The position numbers were made by a program, and so were the translations under genes. This document shows positions 18,682 to 28,677 of a stretch of 64,000 bases of DNA, piece after piece (positions within the stretch are counted from its first letter, which is position 1; each line of letters begins with the position of its first letter). This DNA is from Pantoea agglomerans. GTDB taxonomy: Bacteria; Pseudomonadota; Gammaproteobacteria; Enterobacterales; Enterobacteriaceae. The stretch lies in NCBI RefSeq assembly GCF_021397715.1, contig NZ_CP090207.1:372001-436000 (forward strand). The letters run 5' to 3'. The notes beneath the pieces were generated by a model, which was given only the letters and a program-made list of their open reading frames with translations, had not been told where the DNA came from and did not search any database.

Positions 18682-20958
18682 TTAGCTGCGGTTGCGCAGT
18701 AACCGCAGCGCGTTGGCGGTGACCAGCGCCGTGGCGCCCGAGTCCGCCAGCACCGCCAGCCACAATCCGGTCAGTCCCAGCAGCGTCGTGACCAGGAAAA
18801 CTGCCTTCAGCCCCAGCGCGATGGTAAGGTTCTGACGAATGATGCGGCGCGTGCGGCGCGCCAGCACAATCATCGGTGCCAGATGGCTCAGCTGATTGCG
18901 CGTCAGCGCGGCATCGGCGGCTTCCAGCGCCACATCGGTGCCGCTGCCCATCGCAATGCCCAGCGTCGCCGCTTTCATCGCCGGCGCATCGTTAATCCCA
19001 TCACCGACCATCGCCAGCGGCTGCTGCTGGCTCAGTTCGGCTATTGCCGCGACCTTATCGGCGGGCAGCAGGCTGGCCCGGAAATCAATGCCCAGCTGAC
19101 GGGCAATGGTCGCGGCTGCACGCGGATTGTCACCGGTCAGCATCAGGCTCTCAATGCCCAGTTTTTTCAGCGCCTGCAGAGCCGCTGCCGCATCACTGCG
19201 CAGCCGATCGTGCAAGGCCAGCGCCCCCAGCACGTCGTCATCCCGCACCAGTACCACCACGGTTTCACCTTCTGCTTCGCGCCGGGTGATCTCTTCGGTT
19301 TGCTGCGCTGTCAGCCCGCCAATCTGTGCAGGCGTCAGCAGCTGGATTTGCTGACCGCCGACCCAGGCGGTAATGCCCCGACCCGCCTGCACCTGCTGAT
19401 CGTCTGCGACCGGAATCGTCAGATTGCGAGCCGCCGCTGCCGCCACAATCGCCGTGGCCAGCGGATGGGTCGCGCCCTGTTCCACGGCGGCGCTCAGCGC
19501 CAGCATCTCCGTTTCACTGGCGGTGCCAAAGCGCACAATTCCGCTGAGCTGCGGCTTGCCGACGGTCAGGGTACCGGTTTTATCGAACGCCATCATGCGC
19601 AGCGAACTCAGTCGTTCTAAGGCCGCGCCGCCTTTGATCAGCGCGCCCTGACGGGCAGCGGCGGCCAGTCCGGAGGTAATCGCCGCTGGCGTGGAGATCA
19701 CCAGCGCACAGGGACAGCCAATCAGCAGCAAGGTCAGGCCTTTGTAGATCCACGGCTGCCATTCCCCCGCGCCGAGCAACGGCGGGACCACCATCACCAG
19801 CAGCGACAGCAGCATCACCAGCGGCGTATAGATGCGGCTGAACCGATCGATAAAGCGTTCAACCGGCGCGCGATGGGTTTCCGCCTCCTCAATCAGTTGC
19901 AGTATCCGGTCGATCGCGCTTTCGCCCGGCTTCGACACCACTTCCAGCGTCACCAGACGGTCAATGCTGGTGGCACCAGCCAGGATTTTGTCGCCGCGGC
20001 TGTGCGTCACCGGCAGCGATTCGCCGGTTAAGGCGCTTTCATCAAAACTGGCGAGCGGCGTCATTAAGCAGCCATCGACCGGCAGGCGGCTGCCCGCCGC
20101 CACTTCAATCTGATCGCCGGGCTGCAGCGCGGCGAGTGGCACGTCACGACGCTGGCCCTGCTCAAGGCGGATCGCCGATTCCGGGCGCAGCGCCATTAAA
20201 CGGGTGACGCCACTGCGTGCCCGCGCGGCGGCGTAACTTTCCAGCTGCTCGCCGAGCTGAAACAGCACCAGCACCATCGCCGCTTCGGCGTGGGCACCGA
20301 TGATCAGCGCACCGGCTGAGGCCAGCGTCATCAGGGTTTCGATGGTGAAAGGCGAACCGCTGCGCAGCCGCTGCCAGGCGCTGCGTGCCACCGGAAACAG
20401 GCCGATCAGGGTGGTGATGACAAACAGGCGATCGCCCCACAGCGGCGCGAAATGGCTGAGCAGGCTGCTGGCGAGCACCAGCAGCGCCAGCGCAATCAGC
20501 ATGCGGTTATGTTGCCAGCGCGGGCCATCGGCTGCCGTGTCGGTCTGGCTGCTGAGCTGGAAACCGGCTTTTTTAACCGCCTGTTCTACCGCCTGTCGCA
20601 CGTCGCTGTCGGCGCTGATCACCAGTTTTTCACTGCTGAACAGCACGCGCGCTTCGGTAACGCCCGCCACCTGCTGAACCGCGGTTTCAATGCTGCGGGC
20701 GCAGCCGGGACAATCCATCCCGCTGACCTGCCAGCTAAACGGCAGGTGACCGGCGCGTCGCCGGTCGCCTTCCTCATCGGCATCGTTGCCGGGACTGCTG
20801 TTACTGTCGCAGCAGCAGCCCGCGCTGTCTGCGGTAACCGGGGTTGCGGCGTGGATGGAGAGCGTCAGGGGACGAGTCTGAGGGATCTGGCACAGGGGTT
20901 TGGCTGCGGCGTGGCTGGCACGCGGTTTACCGCAGCCACAGGCGTGATGTTGATGCAT
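18682..20958 (-). CDS. zntA: Zn/Cd/Pb-exporting P1B-type ATPase ZntA
   Basis: Inner-membrane metal pump of 758 residues. An N-terminal Cys/His-rich leader (HQHHACGCGKP and a CCC at 48-50) precedes a heavy-metal-associated domain with GMDCPGC (C83, C86). Transmembrane CPC motif at 415-417 (GCPCALVISTPAA), phosphorylation site DKTGT with D459, and GDGIND near the C terminus. The ATG at 20958 is preceded by GGAGG; the frame extends 12 codons upstream without a ribosome site. The promoter carries a ZntR operator, so expression should follow zinc excess. Confidence 0.95.
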   Translation of the reverse strand: MHQHHACGCGKPRASHAAAKPLCQIPQTRPLTLSIHAATPVTADSAGCCCDSNSSPGNDADEEGDRRRAGHLPFSWQVSGMDCPGCARSIETAVQQVAGVTEARVLFSSEKLVISADSDVRQAVEQAVKKAGFQLSSQTDTAADGPRWQHNRMLIALALLVLASSLLSHFAPLWGDRLFVITTLIGLFPVARSAWQRLRSGSPFTIETLMTLASAGALIIGAHAEAAMVLVLFQLGEQLESYAAARARSGVTRLMALRPESAIRLEQGQRRDVPLAALQPGDQIEVAAGSRLPVDGCLMTPLASFDESALTGESLPVTHSRGDKILAGATSIDRLVTLEVVSKPGESAIDRILQLIEEAETHRAPVERFIDRFSRIYTPLVMLLSLLVMVVPPLLGAGEWQPWIYKGLTLLLIGCPCALVISTPAAITSGLAAAARQGALIKGGAALERLSSLRMMAFDKTGTLTVGKPQLSGIVRFGTASETEMLALSAAVEQGATHPLATAIVAAAAARNLTIPVADDQQVQAGRGITAWVGGQQIQLLTPAQIGGLTAQQTEEITRREAEGETVVVLVRDDDVLGALALHDRLRSDAAAALQALKKLGIESLMLTGDNPRAAATIARQLGIDFRASLLPADKVAAIAELSQQQPLAMVGDGINDAPAMKAATLGIAMGSGTDVALEAADAALTRNQLSHLAPMIVLARRTRRIIRQNLTIALGLKAVFLVTTLLGLTGLWLAVLADSGATALVTANALRLLRNRS

Positions 20959-21000
20959 ATGACCTCCGGATAAGGGATGAACGAAGCTGTCCATCCCGTT

Positions 21001-21032
21001 ATCCTACACTCTGGAGTTAACTCCAGAGTCAA
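21001..21032 (-). promoter_or_regulatory. zntA promoter with ZntR operator
   Basis: On the minus strand: -35 TTGACT (21032-21027), a 20-base spacer filled by the palindrome CTCTGGAGTTAACTCCAGAG (21009-21028 on plus), and -10 TAGGAT (21006-21001). The overlong spacer and the palindrome are the hallmark of MerR-type activation and match the known E. coli zntA promoter nearly base for base. Confidence 0.93.
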
Positions 21033-21058
21033 GGCCATTTTTTAAACCAGGCGTTCTG

Positions 21059-21688
21059 TTACACCACCCACAGCGAACGGACAATCATAAAGTGACCGGC
21101 AAAGTAGCAGGCGGCAACGATGGCGCTGTCGGCACTGAAACGGCGACGATAATGACTGATAAACCAGACAATATTCGCCAGCAACAGCAGACCGGCACCC
21201 ACCATGATGGAGAAGCTGTAATCGGTCGGGCGGAAGAAGTACTGCTCTGTCGCTATCCAGGTCATTACCAGCGTCATACCGATAAACGTACAGATCGGCC
21301 AGCGCAGATCTTCCAGTCGGCTCCACAGAATGCCAATCAGCACCACGCCGATAATCAACAGCGTCAGCGGAATCGGCCAGAAGAAAGTCATGGTCATGCT
21401 GGCGGCGAAACAGAGGGTATAAAGCAGATGCGACAGGAAAAACGCGCCAATGGCGTAGAGCATCTGCTGACGGGGTAGCAGCGTTAACGCATCGCCGACC
21501 AGAGTGGCGATCAGACCGGCCAGAATCAGGTAGTCCGTGGTGTTCAGCGTCGGGGCCTGCCAGGCGAGGCCGACCAGCAGCAGCAGCGTGACCGGTTTAA
21601 ACAACCAGCGTTGCCATTGCGGACCGCGATAGGTGGCATCAACGTAGAGCCAGCCGGAGAAAAGTACAGCGAGGAAAGACCAGAGCAT
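21059..21688 (-). CDS. yhhN: YhhN family membrane protein (lysoplasmalogenase-like)
   Basis: 209-residue protein with about eight predicted membrane segments, of the YhhN/TMEM86 family. Eukaryotic members are lysoplasmalogenases; the bacterial role is unproven. It lies directly upstream of zntA in the same direction, as in E. coli, but zntA has its own metal-controlled promoter in the 100-base gap. Confidence 0.9.
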   Translation of the reverse strand: MLWSFLAVLFSGWLYVDATYRGPQWQRWLFKPVTLLLLVGLAWQAPTLNTTDYLILAGLIATLVGDALTLLPRQQMLYAIGAFFLSHLLYTLCFAASMTMTFFWPIPLTLLIIGVVLIGILWSRLEDLRWPICTFIGMTLVMTWIATEQYFFRPTDYSFSIMVGAGLLLLANIVWFISHYRRRFSADSAIVAACYFAGHFMIVRSLWVV

Positions 21689-21841
21689 TGTTTCTCCCTT
21701 TTTTAACCAAAATGGTGAAAGATCCCAAAATATCCCTTCCAGTTTAGGTTACGTCCTGACGATGTGACAATCAGGCAACTCTGGTTGTATGCTTTGCCGC
21801 GCAGTTAACGCCATCCGCATTTCTTTAAGCACGAGAGAATT

Positions 21842-22198
21842 ATGAGCAAACCACCGCTAATCATTATTATCGTCCTGGCGATTATCGCCGTGCTGGCTAC
21901 CCGTCAGTTCATCAAACAGCGCCGCGAAACCGCCGTCAATGATGCCTCTCCGGTGCGATCCCTGACGGCGGAAGTCAAAACCAAACGTGAATTTCCGGCA
22001 CCCAATCGCCGTTCACGTCAGCGTGAGGTGATTGCCGGGGAAGAGATGCGCTACGAAGCCCTGTTTCATCCGCTTAACGGTGCCAGCGACATTAAAGTGC
22101 AGCTTAAAGAAGGCGAATATCATCAGCTGGATAAAGGGACGAAGGGCGAACTGAAAATGCAGGGAACGCGCTTTATCAGCTTTACCCCAGCGCAGTAA
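21842..22198 (+). CDS. yhhM: DUF2500 protein YhhM
   Basis: 118 residues: an N-terminal membrane anchor (PPLIIIIVLAIIAVLATRQFI) followed by a small soluble DUF2500 domain with a basic SLTAEVKTKREFPAPNRRS stretch. Function unknown. Position between yhhN and yhhL matches E. coli. Convergent with yhhL. Confidence 0.9.
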   Translation: MSKPPLIIIIVLAIIAVLATRQFIKQRRETAVNDASPVRSLTAEVKTKREFPAPNRRSRQREVIAGEEMRYEALFHPLNGASDIKVQLKEGEYHQLDKGTKGELKMQGTRFISFTPAQ

Positions 22199-22200
22199 TC

Positions 22201-22219
22201 AGCGGGCAGGGCGCCCGCT
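22201..22219. terminator. hairpin between convergent yhhM and yhhL
   Basis: AGCGGGC-AGGGC-GCCCGCT immediately after the yhhM stop; a TTTTTT run follows 11 bases later, which is far for a classical terminator. Confidence 0.45.
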
Positions 22220-22226
22220 CACAGAA

Positions 22227-22499
22227 CTATTTTTTGCGGGGAAAGTGCTTTTTCTGCCAGGCGACCAGTTCAAATACGCCAAACACAAACACCTTCGCCT
22301 GGGTAAGGCGGTCAATCGGCGGGGCATCTTTGGTCTGCGTGGCGCGCAGTAATACCAGCTGCAGGCCGTGCATCATGATCATGAAAAACAGCGCGACATT
22401 AATAAAGTAGGTCAGCGGTTTCGGGTAGGGATGCACCACGTTAACCAGTAAAAATGCCCATACGCACAGCATCAACAGACGCCCCAAATTAAGTAACAT
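22227..22499 (-). CDS. yhhL: DUF1145 membrane protein YhhL
   Basis: 90 residues with two to three membrane segments (LGRLLMLCVWAFLLVNVV; YFINVALFFMIMMHGLQLVLL). DUF1145 family, function unknown. Its start overlaps the rsmD stop by 11 bases, so the two are translationally coupled, as in E. coli. Confidence 0.9.
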   Translation of the reverse strand: MLLNLGRLLMLCVWAFLLVNVVHPYPKPLTYFINVALFFMIMMHGLQLVLLRATQTKDAPPIDRLTQAKVFVFGVFELVAWQKKHFPRKK

Positions 22500-23097
22500 C
22501 CTGCGTCTCCTGTTGACGTTGATATAAACGATAAGCCACTTGTCCGGCTATTTTCTCGCGATAAAGATTCCACTCTGGCGGCACCGGCGGCGCGCCATTA
22601 TCCACTTCACTTTCGACATAGATCAGCGCGTCGTCCGCCAGCCAGTGATTCTGCTCCAGCAGCTGCAGCGTCTGCTCCAGCAATCCCTGGCGAAACGGCG
22701 GATCGATAAACACCACGTCAAAGGGTTCGCCTGGCTGCGCCAGAAAAGTGAGCGCATTGGTCTGAATCACCTTGCCGTTGTGGGCATTCAGCGTCTGCAG
22801 GTTCTTCATTAGCTGCTGTGCAACCGGACGCTCCAGCTCCAGCAGCGTCGCCGATCCCGCGTAGCGCGACAGCGCTTCCAGTCCTAACGCGCCGCTGCCG
22901 GCGAAACAGTCGAGACAACGTGCTGCTGGCAGTACCGGCGCCAGCCAGTTAAACAGGGTTTCACGCACCCGATCGGTGGTGGGACGCAGCCCGGCGCTGT
23001 CGGGCACCGGCAATTTGCGTCCGCGCCATTGTCCGCCGATGATGCGGATCTGCCCGGCACCGCCGGTACTGCGGGGGTTTTTAGTCATCTTGCTCAC
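22489..23097 (-). CDS. rsmD: 16S rRNA (guanine-966 N2)-methyltransferase RsmD
   Basis: SAM-dependent methyltransferase (up to 202 residues) that modifies G966 of 16S rRNA in assembled 30S particles. SAM-binding block CLDCFAGSGALGLEALSR and catalytic FIDPPF are visible; the N terminus IRIIGGQWRGRKLPVPDS is family-typical. The start is uncertain: GTG at 23097 or ATG at 23088, neither with a clear ribosome site. Divergent from ftsY, as in E. coli. Confidence 0.94.
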   Translation of the reverse strand: MSKMTKNPRSTGGAGQIRIIGGQWRGRKLPVPDSAGLRPTTDRVRETLFNWLAPVLPAARCLDCFAGSGALGLEALSRYAGSATLLELERPVAQQLMKNLQTLNAHNGKVIQTNALTFLAQPGEPFDVVFIDPPFRQGLLEQTLQLLEQNHWLADDALIYVESEVDNGAPPVPPEWNLYREKIAGQVAYRLYQRQQETQDVT

Positions 23098-23321
23098 AAC
23101 TCGTCATAATTTGTTGCGTAGTTTAACGGGCGAATCGGTGAGAAGAAACGTTAAAAAAGGGTGCTGTGGTGAGCTGGCTGGAAAGTGTTAGACTACTGAG
23201 TTGCTGAAGTCATGCAGTATTCTGCGGTTTTACGCCGGTCTGGCGTTAGCCAATTTTAATTGATTCACCCCTGGAAACGACGCGCGACCGGGACAAAGCC
23301 ATCGAGGAGTGTAGTCACACA

Positions 23322-25067
23322 ATGGCAAAAGAGAAAAAACGTGGCTTTTTTTCCTGGCTGGGATTTGGCAAAGAAGAAGAGAAGCAACCCTCTGCAGAGG
23401 AGCAGGCGCAACCGGCGGCTGAGTCCACGCCGCAGCAGGAAGAACAGCCAGCCGCAACCTTAACGCAGGCTGAATCGCAAGCGGAAGAGACTGTCGCCAT
23501 CACCGAAACGGTGGCCGGACAGCAACGTGATGCGGAGGTAACGGCTGCCGCGCCGCATGAAGCCGCACCGGAAGCCCTGGCGGAACCGGAGCCGATTCAG
23601 GCTGACCCGGAAGCCTTACTGGAAACGGAAAGCGATCCGCACGGCGTACCGGTCGTCGAGGCTGACGCCATCATCACCCCAGCGGCTGATGCCGCAGCAA
23701 CCCAGGCTGACGCGCCGCTGAGCGACGAAGAGCTGGACGCACTGGCGCTGGGTGATGCAGAGATCGTCGAAACCCCGCAGGCTGACGCGCCGCTGAGCGA
23801 CGAGGAGCTGGACGCGCTGGCGCTGGGCGATGCAGAGATCGTCGAAACCCCGCAGACTGACGCGCCGCTGAGCGACGAAGAGCTGGACGCGCTGGCGCTG
23901 GGCGATGCAGAGATCATCGAAACCCCGCAGGCTGACGCGCCGCTGAGCGATGAAGAGCTGGAAGCCCTGGCGCTGGGTGATGCAGAGATCATCGAAACCC
24001 CGCAGGCTGACGCACCGCTGAGCGATGAAGAGCTGGAAGCCCTGGCGCTGGCAGAAAGTGAAGAAGCCGATGCCGTGCCGGATACCGTCAGCGATCTGCC
24101 GTTAGCCGCTGCGCCAATCATTACGCAGGAGCAGGAACGCCCCAGCAAAGAGGGCTTCTTTGCCCGCCTGAAGCGCAGCCTGGTAAAAACCCGTCAGAAC
24201 CTCGGTTCCGGTTTCGTCAGCCTGTTCCGTGGCAAAAAGATTGATGATGACCTGTTTGATGAGCTGGAAGAGCAGTTGCTGATTGCTGACGTCGGCGTCG
24301 ATACCACCCGCCGGATCATCACCCATCTGACTCAGCAGGCGAACCGTAAGCAGCTGCGTGATGCGGAAGCGCTTTATGGTTTGCTGAAAGCCGAAATGGC
24401 GTCGATTCTGGCCAAAGTGGATGCGCCGCTGGACGTCTCCGGCAAAACCCCGTTTGTAATCCTGATGGTCGGCGTCAACGGTGTGGGGAAAACCACCACC
24501 ATCGGTAAACTGGCGCGTCAGTATCAGGCCGAGGGCAAATCAGTGATGCTGGCTGCCGGTGACACCTTTCGTGCGGCCGCGGTCGAACAGCTGCAGGTCT
24601 GGGGCCAGCGCAACAATATTCCGGTGATTGCTCAGCATACCGGTGCAGATTCTGCCTCGGTGATCTTCGATGCGATTCAGGCGGCGAAATCACGCGGTGT
24701 CGACGTGCTGATTGCCGATACCGCCGGTCGCCTGCAGAACAAATCGCACCTGATGGAAGAGCTGAAGAAAATTACCCGGGTGATGAAGAAGCTGGATGAA
24801 GATGCGCCGCATGAAGTGATGCTGACGCTTGACGCCAGTACCGGGCAGAATGCGGTCAGCCAGGCCAGACTGTTTGATGAAGCGGTGGGCTTAACCGGCA
24901 TCGCGCTGACCAAGCTGGATGGCACCGCCAAGGGCGGAGTGATCTTCTCGGTCGCCGATCAGTTCGGTATTCCGATTCGCTACATCGGTGTCGGGGAAGG
25001 CATCGAAGATTTACGCCCGTTTAAGGCGGATGATTTTATTGAGGCACTGTTTGCCCGAGAGGACTAA
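23322..25067 (+). CDS. ftsY: signal recognition particle receptor FtsY
   Basis: SRP-receptor GTPase (581 residues, longer than the 497 of E. coli) that delivers ribosomes to the Sec translocon. The acidic A domain (1 to about 270) contains four 25-residue tandem repeats (ADAPLSDEELDALALGDAEI then VETPQ) and a partial fifth, residues 129-244. The NG domain follows, with the P-loop GVNGVGKTTT near 384, DTAGRLQNK, and TKLDGTAKGG. First gene of ftsYEX. The extra length is entirely in the repeat-bearing A domain. Confidence 0.97.
   Translation: MAKEKKRGFFSWLGFGKEEEKQPSAEEQAQPAAESTPQQEEQPAATLTQAESQAEETVAITETVAGQQRDAEVTAAAPHEAAPEALAEPEPIQADPEALLETESDPHGVPVVEADAIITPAADAAATQADAPLSDEELDALALGDAEIVETPQADAPLSDEELDALALGDAEIVETPQTDAPLSDEELDALALGDAEIIETPQADAPLSDEELEALALGDAEIIETPQADAPLSDEELEALALAESEEADAVPDTVSDLPLAAAPIITQEQERPSKEGFFARLKRSLVKTRQNLGSGFVSLFRGKKIDDDLFDELEEQLLIADVGVDTTRRIITHLTQQANRKQLRDAEALYGLLKAEMASILAKVDAPLDVSGKTPFVILMVGVNGVGKTTTIGKLARQYQAEGKSVMLAAGDTFRAAAVEQLQVWGQRNNIPVIAQHTGADSASVIFDAIQAAKSRGVDVLIADTAGRLQNKSHLMEELKKITRVMKKLDEDAPHEVMLTLDASTGQNAVSQARLFDEAVGLTGIALTKLDGTAKGGVIFSVADQFGIPIRYIGVGEGIEDLRPFKADDFIEALFARED
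23706..24050 (+). repeat. 75-bp tandem repeat inside ftsY
   Basis: In-frame units begin at 23706, 23781, 23856, 23931 and a shorter last one at 24006. Copies differ at few bases (for example GCT/ACT at the first codon, GTC/ATC near the end), which points to recent expansion. Each encodes a 25-residue acidic segment of the FtsY A domain. Confidence 0.93.
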
Positions 25068-25072
25068 TTAGG

Positions 25073-25741
25073 ATGATTCGCTTTGAAGAGGTCAGTAAGG
25101 CATATCTCGGCGGACGTCAGGCACTGCAGGGGGTGGATTTCCATCTGCGTCCCGGCGAAATGGCGTTCCTGACCGGCCACTCCGGTGCCGGTAAAAGTAC
25201 GTTGCTGAAGCTGATTTGTGGCATTGAGCGTCCGAGTGCCGGACAAATCTGGTTTAGCGGCCACGATATTTCCCGATTGCGTAACAGCGAGGTGCCTTTT
25301 CTGCGCCGTCAGATCGGCATGATCTTTCAGGATCACCACCTGCTGATGGATCGTTCGGTCTACGACAACGTGGCGATCCCGCTGATTATCTCCGGCGCCA
25401 GCGGCGAAGATATCCGTCGTCGCGTTTCGGCAGCGCTGGACAAAGTCGGCCTGCTCGACAAAGCGAAAAGTTACCCGATTCAGCTATCAGGCGGTGAACA
25501 GCAGCGTGTGGGTATCGCCCGTGCGGTGGTGAATAAACCGGCGGTGCTGCTGGCGGATGAACCCACCGGTAACCTTGACGAAGCGCTGTCGGAAGACATT
25601 CTGCGACTGTTTGAAGAGTTCAACCGCGTGGGCGTCACCGTATTGATGGCGACGCACGACAACGGCTTAATTGCCCGTCGTAACTACCGCGTCATGACGC
25701 TGAATCAGGGACGCCTGCACGGAGGCCACGATGGTCAATAA
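25073..25741 (+). CDS. ftsE: cell division ATP-binding protein FtsE
   Basis: ABC ATPase of 222 residues that, with FtsX, couples septal ring assembly to activation of cell-wall amidases. Walker [10 protein letters not shown] (35-43), signature [14 protein letters not shown], Walker [12 protein letters not shown]. It starts 5 bases after ftsY and overlaps ftsX by 11 bases. Confidence 0.97.
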   Translation: MIRFEEVSKAYLGGRQALQGVDFHLRPGEMAFLTGHSGAGKSTLLKLICGIERPSAGQIWFSGHDISRLRNSEVPFLRRQIGMIFQDHHLLMDRSVYDNVAIPLIISGASGEDIRRRVSAALDKVGLLDKAKSYPIQLSGGEQQRVGIARAVVNKPAVLLADEPTGNLDEALSEDILRLFEEFNRVGVTVLMATHDNGLIARRNYRVMTLNQGRLHGGHDGQ

Positions 25742-26717
25742 ACGCAATAAACGCCCGACGGCGCCGAAAGCGAAGCAGCAGCCGTCGAAAAGCAAAGCGC
25801 TGAAAGGCGGCTGGCAGGAGCAGTGGCGCTATGCGCTGCGCGGTACGCTGTCGGACATGTGGCGTCAGCCGCTGGCGACGCTGCTGACGGTTATGGTGAT
25901 CGCCATTTCGCTGACCCTGCCAAGCGTCTGCTACATGGTGTGGAAGAACGTCAGCCAGGCGGCGACCCAGTGGTATCCGGCACCGCAGCTGACGGTTTAT
26001 CTCGATAAAGCGCTGGATGACACCGCCGCCGAAAACGTGGTGGCGCAGCTCAAACAGGTGGAAGGCGTGGATAACGTCAATTACCTGACGCGGGAAGAGG
26101 CGCTCAATGAGTTCCGCAACTGGTCAGGGTTTGGCGGTGCGATGGATATGCTGGAGCAGAACCCGCTGCCTGCGGTGGCGATTATCACGCCGAAGCTCAA
26201 TTTTCAGAATTCCGACACCATGCAAAGCCTGCGCGATCGGGTGACTAAAGTGCAGGGCGTGGATGAAGTACGCATGGACGACAGCTGGTTCGCGCGGCTG
26301 GCGGCGCTGACCGGGCTGGTAGGGCAGATCGCCTCGATGATCGGCGTACTGATGATTGTGGCGGTGTTCCTGGTGATCGGTAACAGCGTGCGGCTCAGCA
26401 TCTTTGCCCGCCGCGATACCATCAACGTACAAAAGCTGATTGGCGCCACCGATGGCTTTATTCTGCGGCCGTTCCTCTATGGCGGAGCGTTGCTGGGCTT
26501 GAGCGGTGCGGTATTGTCGCTGCTGCTGTCGGAAGTGCTGGTGCTGCGGCTGCAATCGGTGGTGGCCCATGTGGCAACCGTGTTCGGCACCACTTTCTCG
26601 CTGGAAGGCTTCTCCTGGGATGAGGCGCTGCTGTTAGTGCTGATTGCCGCGATCATCGGCTGGATCGCCGCCTGGCTGGCGACGGTACAACATTTACGCC
26701 GATTTACGCCCCAGTAA
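25731..26717 (+). CDS. ftsX: cell division protein FtsX
   Basis: Permease-like partner of FtsE (328 residues): a basic cytoplasmic leader, four membrane segments (near residues 50-70, 200-225, 245-265 and 298-320) and a large periplasmic domain between the first two that recruits EnvC. Overlaps ftsE; followed by rpoH with a 241-base gap that contains rpoH promoters. Confidence 0.96.
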   Translation: MVNKRNKRPTAPKAKQQPSKSKALKGGWQEQWRYALRGTLSDMWRQPLATLLTVMVIAISLTLPSVCYMVWKNVSQAATQWYPAPQLTVYLDKALDDTAAENVVAQLKQVEGVDNVNYLTREEALNEFRNWSGFGGAMDMLEQNPLPAVAIITPKLNFQNSDTMQSLRDRVTKVQGVDEVRMDDSWFARLAALTGLVGQIASMIGVLMIVAVFLVIGNSVRLSIFARRDTINVQKLIGATDGFILRPFLYGGALLGLSGAVLSLLLSEVLVLRLQSVVAHVATVFGTTFSLEGFSWDEALLLVLIAAIIGWIAAWLATVQHLRRFTPQ

Positions 26718-26958
26718 ACGCCTGCAACATTTTTTTGTTATAATAGTCCTCTGCTACCGGCGATGGGATGCAGAGGACGCACTCGCCTCTTCCCTTCCTG
26801 TCATCTGTGTGTAAAATATTCACTGCTATAATTGTTGTTGTGGATAACTTTGTTGTCCCGGTAGCACAGATTGCTTTCGGATTTCGCGCGACGTTGACAT
26901 ACTGTATCGTCTGCGCAAGGAAATGTGCGGCAATTCCACTGAATTTGTGAGGGTTTGA
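26718..26958 (+). promoter_or_regulatory. rpoH promoter and leader region
   Basis: Contains TATAAT at 26739-26744 and at 26827-26832, neither with a good -35 at standard spacing, and a DnaA box TGTGGATAA at 26839-26847. E. coli rpoH also has several promoters and DnaA boxes in this interval. The leader and early coding region form the known heat-sensing mRNA structure in E. coli; I did not fold this one. Confidence 0.55.
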
Positions 26959-27816
26959 ATGACCAAAGAAATGCAAACTTTAGCTATTGCTCCTCTGGGC
27001 AACCTGGAATCTTACGTTCGGGCTGCCAATACCTGGCCGATGCTGTCGGCAGAAGAGGAAAAAGCGTTGGCTGAACGGCTGCATTACCAGGGCGATCTGG
27101 ATGCGGCAAAGACGCTGATCCTGTCTCACCTACGCTTTGTAGTTCATATCGCTCGTAATTACTCCGGCTACGGCTTGCCGCAGGCTGACCTGATTCAGGA
27201 AGGCAACATCGGCCTGATGAAAGCGGTGCGTCGCTTTAACCCTGAAGTGGGCGTGCGACTGGTCTCTTTCGCCGTACACTGGATCAAAGCCGAAATTCAT
27301 GAATACGTGCTGCGTAACTGGCGTATCGTGAAAGTCGCGACCACCAAAGCACAGCGTAAGCTGTTCTTTAACCTGCGTAAAACCAAGCAGCGTCTGGGCT
27401 GGTTCAATCAGGACGAAGTCGAGATGGTGGCGCGTGAACTGGGCGTGAGCAGTAAAGACGTGCGTGAAATGGAATCACGTATGGCGGCCCAGGATATGAC
27501 CTTTGATATGTCGGCCGACGATGAGAGCGGTGAAGGCAAATCAATGGCACCGGTGCTCTATCTGCAGGATAAAACCTCTGACTTTGCCGACGGCATTGAA
27601 GAGGACAACTGGGATGCGCACGCTGCCGATAAGCTGAGCTATGCGATGGAAGGTCTGGATGAGCGTAGTCAGCACATCATCCGTGCCCGCTGGCTGGATG
27701 AAGACAACAAAACCACGCTGCAGGAGTTAGCCGATCAATATGGCGTCTCAGCGGAACGTGTCCGCCAGCTGGAAAAGAACGCCATGAAAAAACTGCGTAT
27801 GGCGATCGAAGCGTAA
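26959..27816 (+). CDS. rpoH: heat-shock sigma factor RpoH (sigma-32)
   Basis: Sigma-70 family factor (285 residues) that directs RNA polymerase to heat-shock promoters. Region 2 carries [29 protein letters not shown]; the RpoH box [10 protein letters not shown] is at 132-141; region 4 has [24 protein letters not shown]. Length and N terminus match E. coli. A strong terminator follows 20 bases after the stop. Confidence 0.97.
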   Translation: MTKEMQTLAIAPLGNLESYVRAANTWPMLSAEEEKALAERLHYQGDLDAAKTLILSHLRFVVHIARNYSGYGLPQADLIQEGNIGLMKAVRRFNPEVGVRLVSFAVHWIKAEIHEYVLRNWRIVKVATTKAQRKLFFNLRKTKQRLGWFNQDEVEMVARELGVSSKDVREMESRMAAQDMTFDMSADDESGEGKSMAPVLYLQDKTSDFADGIEEDNWDAHAADKLSYAMEGLDERSQHIIRARWLDEDNKTTLQELADQYGVSAERVRQLEKNAMKKLRMAIEA

Positions 27817-27836
27817 TACCGCAAGGTAACCTTCAG

Positions 27837-27863
27837 GGGCGACATGATCATGTCGCCCTTTTT
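27837..27863 (+). terminator. Rho-independent terminator of rpoH
   Basis: GGGCGACATGATCATGTCGCCC, a near-perfect palindrome, followed by TTTTTGTTTT. Confidence 0.92.
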
Positions 27864-27883
27864 GTTTTCTGCGCCCGCCTGCT

Positions 27884-28279
27884 TTACTCCACCGCCCGTA
27901 TCCAGCCATCGGTCTGGGCTCTGAAACCACACGCCTGCATAAACGCCGCCCGCACCCGCTGATCGTCGCTGCCATCATCTGCAATCCACCAGTCCGCTAA
28001 TGATCCGTTCTGCCTGATGGTCTCTTCCAGCAAATATTGACCCACTCCGCGTCGCCGGGTGACATCGCGTACGGCCAGCCGATGAACCTTGCCGTGAATA
28101 CCTGAAATCTCCAGTTGCAATGCGCCCAGCAGGCGGTCGTTGAAACGCGCCGCATAAAGGCGATGACTTTCATTCAGCGTCTGTTCCAGTTTATCAATCT
28201 CCAGATCCGGCCAGACTTTACCCAGATCGATCCGGTCCTGCGGCGTCAGCGTGGTTAAACGCTGGATGGTGAGCTTCAT
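27884..28279 (-). CDS. panM: PanM (PanZ), aspartate decarboxylase maturation factor
   Basis: GNAT-fold protein (131 residues) that binds acetyl-CoA and triggers self-cleavage of pro-PanD, setting beta-alanine and pantothenate supply. The acetyl-CoA loop VTRRRGVGQYLLEE and the end AFMQACGF match E. coli PanM. The ATG at 28279 (MKLTIQRL) matches the E. coli start; the frame extends 25 codons upstream without similarity. Convergent with rpoH. Confidence 0.93.
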   Translation of the reverse strand: MKLTIQRLTTLTPQDRIDLGKVWPDLEIDKLEQTLNESHRLYAARFNDRLLGALQLEISGIHGKVHRLAVRDVTRRRGVGQYLLEETIRQNGSLADWWIADDGSDDQRVRAAFMQACGFRAQTDGWIRAVE

Positions 28280-28677
28280 GACAAACACCTGTACTTGTAA
28301 AAGGGGAAAGTGTAGCGAAAGTATACAACCAGAGCGCTGACACATTTTCATCAATAAAACAGGTCAAAAGATGGCCTGGCTGCCAGGATGATAGTTGTAA
28401 ACAGGCCCTGGATGCGATCAATCCAGCATAACCCGCTGGCAAAGTGGTGAAAATCCGGCCGTTGCATCCAGTGTATTATGCTGTTGCACTCAGGCAATTC
28501 TGAATATGTCAGTTGATTTACAGAAGAAACTTCCTGTTTAATAACCTGAAAAATAAAGCCTTATTACTAATAAATGCCAGAAAAGTACGCTAACTCATTA
28601 TTGCTTAATCAGTTTTTCGACTTTATCTGGCAGTTTGCACTCACAACAACCACGACATAACAGATGGGGTAGTCCGG
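28280..28677. promoter_or_regulatory. panM-livK divergent region with a GcvB-like target site
   Basis: 398 bases, AT-rich toward livK, no gene seen. At 28640-28662, 16-38 bases before the livK start, lies a CA-rich tract containing CTCACAACAACC and GACATAACA. GcvB sRNA represses livK and livJ in Salmonella/E. coli by pairing its GU-rich R1 region with CACAACA-type leaders. The leader fits that rule; GcvB itself is not in the window. Confidence 0.5.

Noticed and set aside
23706..24050. Regular repeats that might suggest a CRISPR array
   Set aside because: Units are contiguous, in frame and translated as part of FtsY; there are no spacers.
26880..26925. TTGACATACTGTATCG before rpoH as a promoter
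   Set aside because: TTGACA is a good -35, but I could not place a convincing -10 at proper spacing.
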